Positions 45,731-57,500 of a DNA stretch of 64,000 nt are shown piece after piece. The stretch is from Pyronema omphalodes. Lineage: Eukaryota > Ascomycota > Pezizomycetes > Pezizales > Pyronemataceae. Numbering within the stretch: position 1 is the stretch's first letter; every line of letters begins with the position of its first letter. The position numbers were made by a program, and so were the translations under genes. The stretch lies in NCBI GenBank assembly GCA_024516155.1, contig JAJJXM010000065.1, positions 124,001 through 188,000 on the forward strand, read 5' to 3'. The notes under the pieces were generated by a model that saw only the letters and a program-made list of their open reading frames with translations, made no database searches and was not told the origin of the DNA.

Positions 45731-48700
45731 ATGGCTGCCCCAGAGACTCCGCCCTTTAAGGTCAAGGCACTGTTTGAATACAGCTCGCCGCACGAGGACG
45801 ACCTCAACTTTCCCGCCGATGCGATCATCACCGTAACCGGGATTGAGGATGACGACTGGTACTTTGGAGAATTTACGGACAAGGCCTCAGGAGAGCAAAA
45901 GGAGGGAATCTTTCCCAAGAACTTTGTTGAGCGCATTGTTATCGAGGTTCCCGCAAGACCTGCCAGGAGTCGCAAGAAGACAATCGACGAACATCCTGCC
46001 GAAGCTTCACCACTCAGTCCCGCCGCCGTTGTTGCCTCACCACCTCAGTCTCCCGCTCCTGTCGAACCTCCGACCCCGATTGTACAGCAAGCGCCTCCTC
46101 CTCCTGCTCCTGTTCAACATGAAGCGCCTCCCCCACCAGCTCCGGTTCCTCAGGAGGCCCCACCTCCACCTGTAGAAGCTCCCAAGCCTGTAGAAGCTCC
46201 CAAGCCTGTCGAAGCTCCTAAACCCGTCGAAGCTCCGAAACCCGTCGAAGTTCCTCAGTCGCCGCCTCCTGCGAAGGCTCCCGTCGTCAAGGCGGCACCT
46301 CCACCAGCTCCTATGTCGCCTCCTCCCGCTCCCATAGCTCCCCAGAGCTCGGAATCTCCCTCTTCGTCGTCCTCGGATAAACCACCCCCACCAGAGAAGC
46401 CTATCTCAATCAAGGAGCGACTTGCTCTATTCAATAAGGGCAACGCGGCGCCAATCACACCGTTTAACCCCCTTAAGCCGCGCACTGACTTTGTTAAAAA
46501 GCCCTTCGTCCCCCCTCCACCAAGCAAGAACGCCTACATCCCCCCTCCGATCTCCCATGTACCTAAGCCTAAACGGGATGAGGGAGCACCACCTCCTCCA
46601 CCGGTCGAGGCGGCCCCTGCTGTCGAGCGCGATGCCGAGGAAAACATTCCTAAGCAAAGCTTGAAGGAGAGAATTGCCATGCTTCAAACTCAGCAGCTAG
46701 ATCCTCATGGAATTGCGGGTAAGCCAAAGCCACCTAAGCCAAAGCCCAAGAAAGCTCCTAGTGAGAACCATGAGGCTGTTCAGGAGGGTGACGCTTCCGC
46801 GCCCTCTGCGGTTGAGCCTACTCACGAGGAGCCCGAGGGTGAGGCTGAGGCCCCCGCTAAGACCAAGCGCAGCATGGACATCCGTCGTGAGGAAATTCCC
46901 GATGATAACAACGGAGCCGATACGGATACGTCATCGGCCCCTGCCGTGCCAAGAGAAGCTCGTCAGCTTCGTCAGGCTGCGGCTCCGGCTCACCAGTCGG
47001 ACTTTGGTGATGATGAAGGAGCAAATGATACCCCGGATGCTCAGTCTGATGAGGAAGAGGAGGCGGAAGAGGTGGATCCTGAGGTTGCGAGAAAGATTGC
47101 GTTGAGAGAGAGGATGATGAAGATGTCTGGAGGAATGGGAATGCATGGAATGTTTGGACCGCCGATGGGAATGCCAATGGGAGGAGGATTGGGAGGAGGA
47201 TTGCCGCCAAAGAAGAAGAAGGCTAAGCCAGTTGAGGAGCCCAAGGAAGAGGAGCAGGAGCAGGAGCTTCCCCGTGCTCCTATGGTCCCTGTATTGCCAT
47301 TTATGATGCCGCCAAAGGTCCCCGCCCCGGCACCGACTGTGGAAAAGGAGCCTGAAGAGGAAGAGGATGAGGCCGCGAAAGCACCAGCTGGACACAAGAT
47401 TTCCGAAGATTATCCCGCCGATGAGGTTGTCGATATCGAGGACATGCAGCCAACTGAGAGACCTCATCCCGCAGGCCCTAGACCTATGTCGCCAAAGTCT
47501 CCGCAGGAAACTCATGCGGGTTAGTTAGCTAATTCCTCGTTTATTCCCGTAGATCTAATAGATAATTATAGATAAACAACCTATGTCTCCGACGAGACCT
47601 GTCCCTCCTCCGCCAGCTCCGCCTAGCGCAGAGAGTATGCATTGTTGACATCCAATCATGAGCCATCAGCTAACCTCTACTAGCTCGGCCTCCTCCGCCG
47701 CCCCCACCTGTGCCTGAACAACAGCCCGATGAATCCGCGGGTTCGGAATCCGGCGATGAAATGTCTAGGGTTGCATCCGGTGCGCGTTTGAATGAGCAGC
47801 CCCGAGCGCGGCCCCCACCGCCTCCGGTGCCTTCATCCCGGCCCGGAACCAGCAGTAGCCAAGTTCCTCCATCCTCTCCTCCTCCCCACCGCCAGTCTCA
47901 GGCCTACTTTTCCCAACCGAGTACTCCTGGTTCAGAAATCAACCATATGTCTCCCGGTACTGGCGCAAACCGCATGAGCTACCAGCGCGTGCCTCCGATC
48001 CCCGGTGGACTCTCGTCACCAATTATGACTCGGCCACCGCCACCTCCCCCTCCCCATGCAGAGCCTACCCGTCATGAAGACGATGGCTCTGATGACGAAG
48101 AAGTAACGGAATACGAAGCGGACTACGATACTGATATTGCCAACAAAGCACCGCATCGTGATGCATTAACCGCACAACATTCCAAGGACAAGCACTTGGC
48201 AGAAGATGATGACACTCCTCTTCCTTCGCCAACAGCTCCTCGTGCATTACCCCCACCGATCCCAATGTCACCTCCACCCCTCCCCCGTGCATCTATCGAT
48301 CAACCTCGCATGGCTCCTCCCCCTCCCCCAGTCCCGGCTGCACCACAATCAGAAGCCGATGACGAGGAATACGATCCCTTCCGTCATCCATCGGCAATTC
48401 ACAACGCCCCACCCCCACCTCCCCCCGCTACCGCTTCCAGCTTCCCCCCTGCACCATCCTCCCGTGGCCACGCTTCCAAAGCATCCCTGGACATCCGCCG
48501 TGGCTCCGTAGATCTCGCCCGCGGACGCCGAAGCATGGACACCGCACGCCCCCACGCAGATTACATAGCTAGGGACATTGATCTCTGCGAGGGGGAACAA
48601 TGGTGGCAAAAACCCAGCGGGCTTCCTTCATCACTTTCCAGCCGATTAAAAGACATTCGGTACGAGATTGACGATTCCGAAACCGGAAGAAGTGTTTATA

Positions 48701-49272
48701 TCCTTTTTCATGATTATTCCCAAACCGTTATAACCGTACAAAATGGACAACTTGAACAACGTCATGAACCACCTCCTGCTACTCCCCGTCAAGACCAACT
48801 AGAGGATTACGCGGCGAATTATGGACTGAAAATCTTCGCCGGTATGAAATCTAAAGAAGGTCATATCATTGGTGATGGTGAACCGGCTTCACTTATAAAA
48901 GAACTCTTCACACTGGTTCCAGGTGCTTTACCACCCGTTGGCACAAGAGCTTATGGGGCGTTGGTTTATGCGAACCTGGGGAATGCGTCGACACATCAGA
49001 ATGATGAGATTCGTCCGGGGGATATTGTGACGTTTAGAAATGCGAGGTTTCAGGGTCATAAGGGGGGGCTGCATCAGAAGTATAGTATGGAGGTTAAGGA
49101 ACATGTTGCGGTGGTTATTGATTGGGATGGGATTAAGAAGAAGATTAGGGGCTGGGAACAGGGGAGGGATGGGAGGAAGGTTAAGGTTGAGGGGTATAGA
49201 GTGGGTGATCTGAGGAGTGGGGAGGTTAAGGTTTGGAGAGTGGTCGGGAGGGAGTGGGTGGGTTGGGAGTAG
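45731..49272 (+). CDS. BBC1: Bbc1/Mti1-like SH3 protein of the actin patch
   Basis: Three exons (45731-47519, 47572-47634, 47684-49272) give 1146 residues. An SH3 domain spans about residues 9-69 ([35 protein letters not shown]). A long Pro-rich linker contains several Pro-Lys-Pro-Val-Glu-Ala-type repeats (about 145-180), Pro-Pro-Pro clusters and acidic stretches. The conserved C-terminal Bbc1/Aim3-type domain runs from about 930 to the end ([17 protein letters not shown] start, here [14 protein letters not shown], then [17 protein letters not shown]). In yeast Bbc1 binds type I myosin and WASP and dampens Arp2/3-driven actin at endocytic patches. The middle exon is only 63 nt, and both introns restore a continuous Pro-rich frame. 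Alternative acceptors near 47552 and 47561 would create stops. Confidence 0.92.
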
Positions 49273-50639
49273 CGTGTGAACAGGTGAATAGGAGGGGTTG
49301 GTTGGGTTGGATGAGATGGGACAGGATACCGGATACCAAAATGATTATTACGAACAATGAAGAATGAACAATGAAGAATTAGGAATAAGGAATATTGATG
49401 TTCATGTCGATGTTGATATTGTTGATGCTGATGTTGTATTACTATCATATACCATACCATAGCATACTATAGCATAGCATTGCATAGCATAGCATAGCAT
49501 AGCACAGCATAGCAAGAAAGATGATGGATGAAAGATGATGGATGGAGGTTTAATGATACCATAGGATAGGATTAGGATAGGATAGGATACCATAGGATAG
49601 GATAGGATATGATAGGATAGGATTAGGATTAGGTTAGGTTAGGATAGTGGTAATGGATTAGGTTATGTTTGCTTTGATTTGCTTTGATTTGTGGGTTGTG
49701 GTTTAAAGGGAGAATGAAGGGGGAATGAAGGGAGATTGATGTTGTTGTTTTATACTCAGGATACCCAATACCATGGTTCGTTTTGTTTTGTTGCCTGGTG
49801 GTTTTGTTGGCTGGTGATTTGGTTTTGTTGGTTGGTTGGTTGCCTGGTGGTTTGGTTTTGTTGGTTGATTGGTTGGTTGGTTGGTTTTGTTGGTTGGTGG
49901 TTTGGTTTTTCAGTTATGTTATGTTTTTATCTTGTTGACTAAGGTGGTTATTATTATTATTGTTGTGTTTGTTATTGTTATTGTGTTTTTTATTGTGTTT
50001 GTTATTGTAACTGTGTTTAATTCTGTTTAATTGTGTTTAATTCTGTTTAATTCTGTTAATTGTGATGTAACTACTGGCTCTGTTTAATTCTGTTTAATCC
50101 TGTTGTACCCTTTTATTTAACTCTGTAACTTTGTAACTTGTTTAACTCTATTGACTACTGTAATCCTGTCATTACTGTTTTTCTACAGTAAGCTTTCATT
50201 TTTTTTGCTTTCATTATTTATACCCCTTTTGCTTCGGGCTTCGGGATTCGGGCTTCAAGCTTCGGGGTTTTTACAGTTTTACCTTTTCATTTTCGTTTTT
50301 ACGTTTTCGTTTTTATTATTATCTTATACCCTGTTATTGCTGTTGCTGTTGTTGTTTTGCTTTTTTGCTCTACGCCCTTTCTGTACCGTTTTGTACCGTT
50401 TTATACCCTTTTGTACTTTTAATATGTGATGATATTCAGGATTAAGGGTTAGAAATTAGGGATCAGGAATGGGGAAAATAATATTTTATTTATTTATTTA
50501 TCTATCATTATTTCCTATTTCTCATCTATCTATCCATCTATCTCTCCATGTTTTTCTTTCCCAGTGATTCCAAATTACAACTTTTATCGATCAACTTACG
50601 ACATCACTTAACTCCATCAGGGATTTTACACTCACCGAC

Positions 50640-50679
<40 letters not shown>

Positions 50680-52043
50680 ACATCCATAATCCATAACCCA
50701 TAATCCATAATCCATAATCCATTACGATACCGAGTGTTTAGAAACCCCTATTCGGTACCTAGGAATCGGATGGAGAATTCCTGTCCTGTGGTAGTAAACG
50801 CTACTGTGTAAAAGACAAGCCAAGCCAAGCCTTATTTATACTCCTAAGGAAATTTAGATACGATTTGGGACATGTTGATGTGATGTATGATGTATGATGT
50901 ATGATGTCTAGGTTAGATGGTATAAAAAGGATCCCGGGGATGGATATATGGATGGATGTATGATGTAGACTCGGAAATTGGAAATTGGAAATTGGAATTG
51001 TATCATGTGGTGATAGATGATGGTGATGGTGATGGTGATGGTGATGGTGATGGTGATGGATAATACACCCACCCTAGATAATATTTGTAATTTTTTTCTT
51101 CTTTCTTAATGTATATTGATCTTCACTTTTGATAAAAAGCTAACAAATATACTCGGGATGATCAAAGCGAAATCCTGATTACTGTTTCATACTGGAAGTC
51201 AGACTCAGCAGAACAAATGTCATCGCGCTATACTTTCCCGAGAACGGAGGAGAATGATAAGCTATCATCTGGGATAAATCATTTGGAGTATAAGTATTAG
51301 AAAATTACTATGTCCCGAAGCTTTTTTCATTCGTTATCATAACCTGAATTGAAACTTCTAAGTTCTCGTCTCTGACTATTATTCGTTCTCCAACACCGCA
51401 TGTTCGCATGATCTATCACTCGCTTCCTACACCAGTTTCTGCAATACGTCAACGGGGTAAGTGAGTTGCACACTTTGTCTTGTAATTCGAACCTCCCTTC
51501 TTCACACAGGGATAAATTAGATTGGGATAAAACATTCTTGCTGCCATTTTGATTACGTTTGAGTTTGGTTTTAATTATACACCGTTCGAGGTCTTTGAGA
51601 CCTATGCGGGACAAAAGAAACCCCGAATCCTATCGTCAAAAGAACCCCCGAAGCCTATCGTCGTAGCCGAAGCCATCTAGCAAGCCGCCCTCCCCCCGCT
51701 CCATGACCATATTTCATACAATACATATTACGTACATCTTCCAAGCAATGGGCCCGCTTGTAAAAGTCTATACAGTAGGTTTAACGGATATCATCAGCGC
51801 CGTTCCAGCTGCTCTGGTGTAAGATGTATTCTCTCAGAAGCATAATAGACAAGCGCTAAGATATAAATTATCTGATCAAGCGCCAGCCACCATTTTTCTA
51901 GAGACTTCAAAGCAGCCGCTGCAGGTTACAAAAGCCGCGCTGGATGTTAGATTACTGTAAATAGTAGATAAAGAATTATGGGGTTCACTTTAGACATCGC
52001 ATCAAACTCATGGCAAATCTAATTTTTTGTCTCACGGTTACCC
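49273..52043. other. Repeat-rich gene-free region
   Basis: Apart from the 3' UTR of the Bbc1-like gene I see no gene. It holds CATAGCATAG arrays (about 49455-49505), AGGATAGGAT arrays (about 49561-49650), GGTTGGTTTTG-type repeats (about 49795-49910), a 7-bp CCATAAT array (50642-50722) and a GATGGT array (about 51013-51060). A frame at 51327-51614 on the minus strand has an ordered cysteine pattern but no ATG. Confidence 0.5.
50642..50722. repeat. (CCATAAT)n 7-bp array, first locus
   Basis: About eleven copies of the 7-bp unit with a few variants. The same unit recurs in a longer array at 61069-61226. Confidence 0.9.
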
Positions 52044-52472
52044 TTCCGCTTGTATTCGAAAAACAGCAGCTCAGACTTGACAGTCATCGCGGGAACCGAT
52101 GGGAAATCTGGTTACTAGAAACTGGTGGATTAAGGAGGATTGAGATACTGGCAGGCTCGGCCGCCGATGGGTTCAAACCAAGTTGAATGCGTTATTTATT
52201 CCTACATGCACTGATTGCAGATGCGGTTAAACCCGTTTGTATTTACCGAGTCTGTTTAATCAGTGCACTGCAGTTACAACTTACCTGGTTCTATGGACCC
52301 CTCAAAACTGAACTAACTGCATATCTGAGACACCGCAATTGCACAAACTAACTGTGAATTTTCAGTTCAGTTTACCTGGTTTACGATTTTACCCGGTAAA
52401 CTGGCTATACGGTTGGGAGGTCTGCGTAGAAGAAACTCCAAAAATCCGAATGCGCCCCGAAAAACTTTGATA

Positions 52473-52681
52473 CACTGGAGGACTTCCCATCGCTCTATAG
52501 CAACGGACGTGAGAGTCCATTTCACCACAAAAAAATATTTTCTATAGAACGCGAATAGAGCACTAGGATAGACAGGGGGGTCCCTACCCTCCTGTCTATT
52601 CAGATTTTCTATTGCTATCGAATAGATGAAGTTGAGGTTGTTCTATCCACCCCCAATAGAGCGATGGGAAGTCCTCCACTA
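52473..52681. mobile_element. 209-bp MITE with 23-bp TIRs and TA duplication
   Basis: Perfect inverted repeats of 23 bp (52476-52498 and 52656-52678, beginning TGGAGGACTTCCC) are extended by three less-matched bases on each side and flanked by TA (52471-52472 and 52682-52683). An internal hairpin of about 14 bp arms (core ATAGACAGG) lies near 52573-52604. TA duplications point to Tc1/mariner-class mobilisation. It differs in TIR sequence from the MITE at 6187. It lies inside the inverted-repeat island, about 200 bp after the stop of the knottin-like gene. Confidence 0.8.
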
Positions 52682-52883
52682 TAATATTAACGCAATGAAA
52701 TACACAGACCTGGCCGATAAAATTCTTGAATTGACATACAGTATATCCCAGAGTCTATACGAGTGGATAATACAAGATAAACTCATGCACTCATAATGTG
52801 CGTCACGGCAATAAAAATGGTAATCAAATCTGCGAATTTCCATTCCAGTTTTCCCTCCGAATGGCACATAATCCATTCTCGCA

Positions 52884-53158
52884 TTAGATACAATATCCAT
52901 ATCTACACACCCTTGGAACGCAGCATCGCATGCCATGCTTGCATCTCTGCCCTCGTTTGTAACAAACTGGCGCTGGTGGGCGCTAATCACTAGAGTCAGC
53001 TATGACGGATAACTACTCGATTAGGGAGATGAAGGAAGGACCTGAAGTGGAAGTGGTTCTGTTACTTGACCAAGAACTTCTGATACTCGAGGCTGCTCTG
53101 GGATGGCTGTTCCTGCAACAATCGCAGTGAAAATCGGTAGGAGAATCAGGAACTTCAT
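52884..53158 (-). CDS. Putative secreted knottin-like cysteine-rich peptide
   Basis: This is a two-exon minus-strand gene visible only after splicing. Exon 1 starts at an ATG at 53158 and encodes a clear signal peptide (MKFLILLPIFTAIVAGTA) and a short proline/glutamate pro-region. Exon 2 (52982 down to a TAA at 52884-52886) encodes 32 residues with six cysteines spaced C-X6-C-X5-CC-X4-C-X4-C, the inhibitor-cystine-knot pattern. The acceptor at 52983 is preceded by a CTGAC branch-like motif about 15 bases upstream. Two in-phase donors fit, at 53041 (GTCCTT, 59-bp intron, about 71 residues) and 53065 (GTAACA, 83-bp intron, about 63 residues). Unspliced, the frame stops at 53021 with no cysteines. 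The role is unknown: a defence or host-interaction peptide is possible, and no toxicity can be inferred. Confidence 0.65.
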
Positions 53159-54110
53159 GATGAATGTTGACTTGCCTTGGGAACTGATATTTGGCGAGCT
53201 TGACTTGATGGTAAGAATAATCCATTGGCTTTATACCCTCCCTATGAATGTCACGCATAGTGGTTAGTGGTTGATGGTTACTGATAGTAATAACATTCAT
53301 TTACGTTTTACTGTTAGAAGGACAGATGGAACCCTGCGTAAAGTTTTAAATACCTCCCAATATTGGATTTATTTATTCATAAACATTCCCAACTTTACAG
53401 TTTTTCAGGATTGAAGATTCCCAAGGAAAGCAGGTAAAAGGGTATCGGATTTCGGTTTAATGCATCAAGGCACCAATACAGGCAATAGAAGACTGGATGA
53501 ACGATTAGTTGTAACGGTTCTGTGCAGCGATTAATGGAGGGTCAATACCCGCGTAGGCTTAATCTACATACGCACTTTCCTCGGTGCTAATTAACTACCA
53601 ACGCATAGATTAGTACCAATCATGAAGCTCCGGTACAAGGTTATGTCTGGCGCCCTGTTGTATATATCACTACGTTTAGGCTTTATCCCCCCATACAACT
53701 GCAAATGCCAAGACAAACTGCCCTCGACGAACCACCCAATTCATGCAATACATCTGATCAATATTGCCTATCAAAAAATCGCCACATCCTCACCCATTTT
53801 TAGAAGAGGGACAGAATTGTGGTTATTTTGTCGCTCTGTCCGAATCATATGTGCGTGCCGCGCCTAAGGCACCGTACGAGCACACCCGGTGAATCTGTAC
53901 CCTCTACACATGAGAAATTAGGCTTGGAGGCTAATATATCTTCAACTTTTACCCTCGGTTACGCAAATTATTGCGCTGTGTTGGATTCCAGGAAGTCTGA
54001 GGTTTGTGGTTATGAAAGAGCGTCGCGAAGAATTGAGAAGGATATTGGTGAAATATTATGCGGAGGGAGATTACTCAACGTATTTTCTCACTTCATTGGC
54101 CTAGATACCC
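53159..54110. other. Remainder of the island spacer
   Basis: It holds two overlapping plus-strand open frames, 53622-53867 (81 codons, ATG) and 53819-54127 (about 102 codons), neither with a recognisable fold. The first begins with basic residues and a hydrophobic stretch but has no convincing cleavage site. I do not annotate them as genes. Confidence 0.3.
53229..53235 (-). promoter_or_regulatory. TATA box of the knottin-like gene
   Basis: On the minus strand this reads TATAAAG, 71 bp upstream of the ATG at 53158. The spacing fits a short 5' UTR and supports transcription of the small gene. Confidence 0.45.
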
Positions 54111-54525
54111 ACCTCTCAACCGTATAGCCAGTTTACCGGGTAGAATCGTAAACCAGGTAAACTGAACTGACAATTCACAGTTAGTAACTTAGTTGGTGCA
54201 ATTGCGGTGTCTCGGATACACAGTTGGTTCAGTTTTGAGGAGTACATAGAGCCAGGTAACTGCAGTGCACCGATTAAACGGACTCGGTAAATATAAACCA
54301 GTTCAACTGCACCGGGAACCAGTACATGCAGGAATAAATAATGTATTCAACCTCATTTGAACCCATCGGTGGCCGAGCCGGCCAGTATTTCAACCCTCCT
54401 TATCCACCAGCTTCTGGTTTAACACCAGGTTTCCCAACCTTTAAGAAATGGCGGTAAACATGCTCTCAGTAATATTCCCGCGATGACTCTCGAGTCTGAG
54501 CTGCTGCTTTCGAAATGCAAGCGAA

Positions 54526-57500
54526 TCATTATATCAGACCGCCATTCAATGCGGGCAGATACTCTGGAGGCCATCGAGGGGATCAAGAGCTTCAATCATG
54601 GGCGTCCGTTGTGATTTCGGGCGACCCAGTTAGGATAGAATTATGTCATATATGCACTGAATAATATTTATTGCCCCTTCATAAACCAGTTCCTCTGGAC
54701 TAAGCAGTTTTCGCAGTTTTAAACAGTTCAGCTGGTTTGCCAAGCCTTGCATTCGGTTAACTGGTTTTCGCAGTTTAACCTGTTCAAATACTGACAGTAA
54801 ACTGAACTGGGTCGCCGTACAGTTCTCATATTCCAACAGTCCGTACAGTCCGTTTTGGTCGTTATTTTAAACTGATTTGTACGACTGGGAGGTCTGAAAT
54901 CAAAACAGAATTGATTCACTTGAGCTGTCGCTTGATGATATCAGGGGTTTTACGCTGGCATCCATCATGATGAAGATGTTTAGAAAACCTGTTTCTAAAA
55001 GCTGGTAATAACTGAGCTTAGTAAATGTAGCGTGAAACGGCCTATTCATTATTCCATGATGCCTATTTATAGATCTTGCTCATTCACAATGTTTTTCAGT
55101 CAAGACGCTAAGCTCCAGTTCGATTAAGGGCACCGCTTTGCTACTCAAGTGGTTAAAATCGAGTTAATAATCTAGGTAAAACCTTGGTATCTATCTGTGC
55201 CGAATATTCCTAAATATATACAATTACGTCATTTCATTAGTAGAGTAAAAGATAATTCTGGCTCAGTGAAAATGTAATTTTAAGAAATGAGGTGGCTCGA
55301 TATCTACATACATACTTACATATATCTAAAGAAAACTACAGAATGGCGTCTGATCAGTCTAGGTGAATGTGGCATATGCATCTATAATCACTCAATGGGT
55401 GTCATGATTTCAACCCTTTCCTACCCCCTCCATGCCGGGGAAACTCGGATTGAATCCCTCAAACTTTTCTTTCCTCTCTTGCTCCGGCTCGAGTAATATG
55501 GGGCACATAGAACATTAACAGCCATTACAAAAACCACTCTCTTGCCAAAGAAACATATTATCAACCACATAATCCTCCAAAGTAGCTGGTAAGCTGATAT
55601 ATGGAGTACAGCACTACCATATATCCATCCATATTGTTTACCGATGAGTTCAAGCTTGATCTCCGGTTAAGAGCAATAAATATACACGATCCGTATAAAT
55701 AAGCAGCATCGCAAACAGCATCCTCAACCCCGCTTCCCACTCCAACCTCACCATCAAAGTAAGGGTCACGTCTCTTACAGGGAAAGGGTGTCTTTCGCTA
55801 TGCATGCCACACTGAACAAACGCTGTCGAAGAAGTGGGATTTGCTGAAGTCTGGGATAGATGAGGCAAACAAGAATTTGTATGAACGTTAGTTCCCTTAT
55901 GGTCTTGAATCGGATTCATTCATTTTATAAATAATGCTGACACTAGAAATTGTAGAAGACAACTTGGTATATTTGAAGTATTCCAGAGTTTGCGCTCCAG
56001 CTGATATGTCGGACACTCCCGGGTTGAACATTGTTGCAGCACAAAACCCTGACGCTCAGTTGGCAGGATTCTAGGGGTTTCAGTAGTTTCTATAAATTCA
56101 ATCCTTAAAAAAACCAATTGAATAGCCATAGAGTGTGTTTTTGCTCCATGGTTGTAAACAGCTGGTGTCGAGGTCGTTTGTCGAGTGATATATATGTAGA
56201 TAATCATGTGATTAGCGCATCTGTCACTCAGAATTCAGAAAGCAACCCTAGTTTTCTCGGATTGGGTTCAACCCTAACTGTGGCTAACTAGGCACACCGA
56301 TATGAAGATTATACAGAAATGTGTTAGTCGAAATTGAATAACTGTGCCTTATCATTACATTGCTCTACGATGCTTGCTCACTACTTATATCGCGGAGAAT
56401 GCTTATTTGTATTGAGCAGTTACTTGACTGTTCTTTCCATAATACGACAGACTTCAATGCTAGGTCCACTGCACTTAGAGTTTCTTTTGTATGGAAAATT
56501 AAAAATTTGCCCGTCTTGAAGAATCTGATCCGGCCGAGGAATGTACCAGGGGCGACAAAATTTACGGGCCCTATACGAACGTTAATTGATACGGGGATAT
56601 GATCGAATCTGTAGGGAAATTCTTTTCTGCATTCTGCATATCTTCGGGCACGGATTTTAATCTTATATGCAAGACGAATAAGCACAGTTGATGTATTCTT
56701 CATCACATACTGTGCCGTAGGTCTAGACAGGCCTCTTCATCGATTCGAGGTTGAAAGTATGGAAAAGATCAGTGCTCTAGAATGACATCGAATCACAGCG
56801 ACTCTATCAACATGTTACATCGTAGGATTGAAGCCACACCTGGCATGAGAATATGGCGTCTGACGCCTACAGTATCACGCCGTTCACAGCCAGCATGGCC
56901 TAGGACGGGTCGAAGTACGTTGGTGGCTTGACAAGGCTTTATGGTTTTACACGTTGCGGTCAATAGTGTGCTTTACGGGGCTTAGAAAACGCGGTCCAGT
57001 TATGGCATGTAAGGAGGCTTTATCTGTTTGCCTTCTTCTGGTTTACGTACATGAAGTTGTATGAATTGGACTTTTACCTGATCACTGTTGCAGAATGAGT
57101 GGCGAGATGTACTCGGGTACATGATTCTTCATCTCGATCCCTGATCCAGGAATTTACATTTCCTCAATCCTTAAACTTGAATTTGATTGGTAGAGAGAAA
57201 TGCACTTCGAGGTAGATACCCAATTACAAATTTCTACCAGTGTCACTATGTTAACAACACCCACCGTAGGCAAATGATATATAAGATTGCTTGACGTCTT
57301 TTCCTAGATATGTAAGTAGTAAGCTGTGCCCTACCATTTTTCATCATTCCTAATCAGACTAAATGTCAGGTATCTTCAACTCAACCGCAGTGTTTGTAAA
57401 AAGTACATGTCGAACTCTCAGGCCGTCGGTGAAGAAAAAAAAAACAAAAAAAAAAAAAACATCCACACCCAAAAATAAGCACCTGCCAATCAAGAAAATC

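Larger units (their letters stand above)
52044..54525. repeat. 2.5-kb inverted-repeat island with ~0.4-kb arms
   Basis: The left arm (52044-52421) and right arm (54111-54525) are inverted copies. Landmarks include the CAGCAGCTCAGACT / AGTCTGAGCTGCTG pair at the outer ends, TACCTGGTTTACGATT and its complement near the inner ends, and GGCTATACGGTTG and its complement at the boundary. The arms differ by many substitutions, mostly transitions, and a few insertions in the right arm. The spacer (52422-54110) holds a MITE and the knottin-like gene. The island could be an old foldback element, or a duplication in inverted orientation. Confidence 0.8.

Noticed and set aside
55650..56207. Two adjacent minus-strand frames separated by a stop
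   Set aside because: They share a frame but have no recognisable domain and no conserved start.
56365..56706. 112-codon minus-strand ATG frame
   Set aside because: The composition is protein-like but there is no known family, no promoter and no neighbour to support it.
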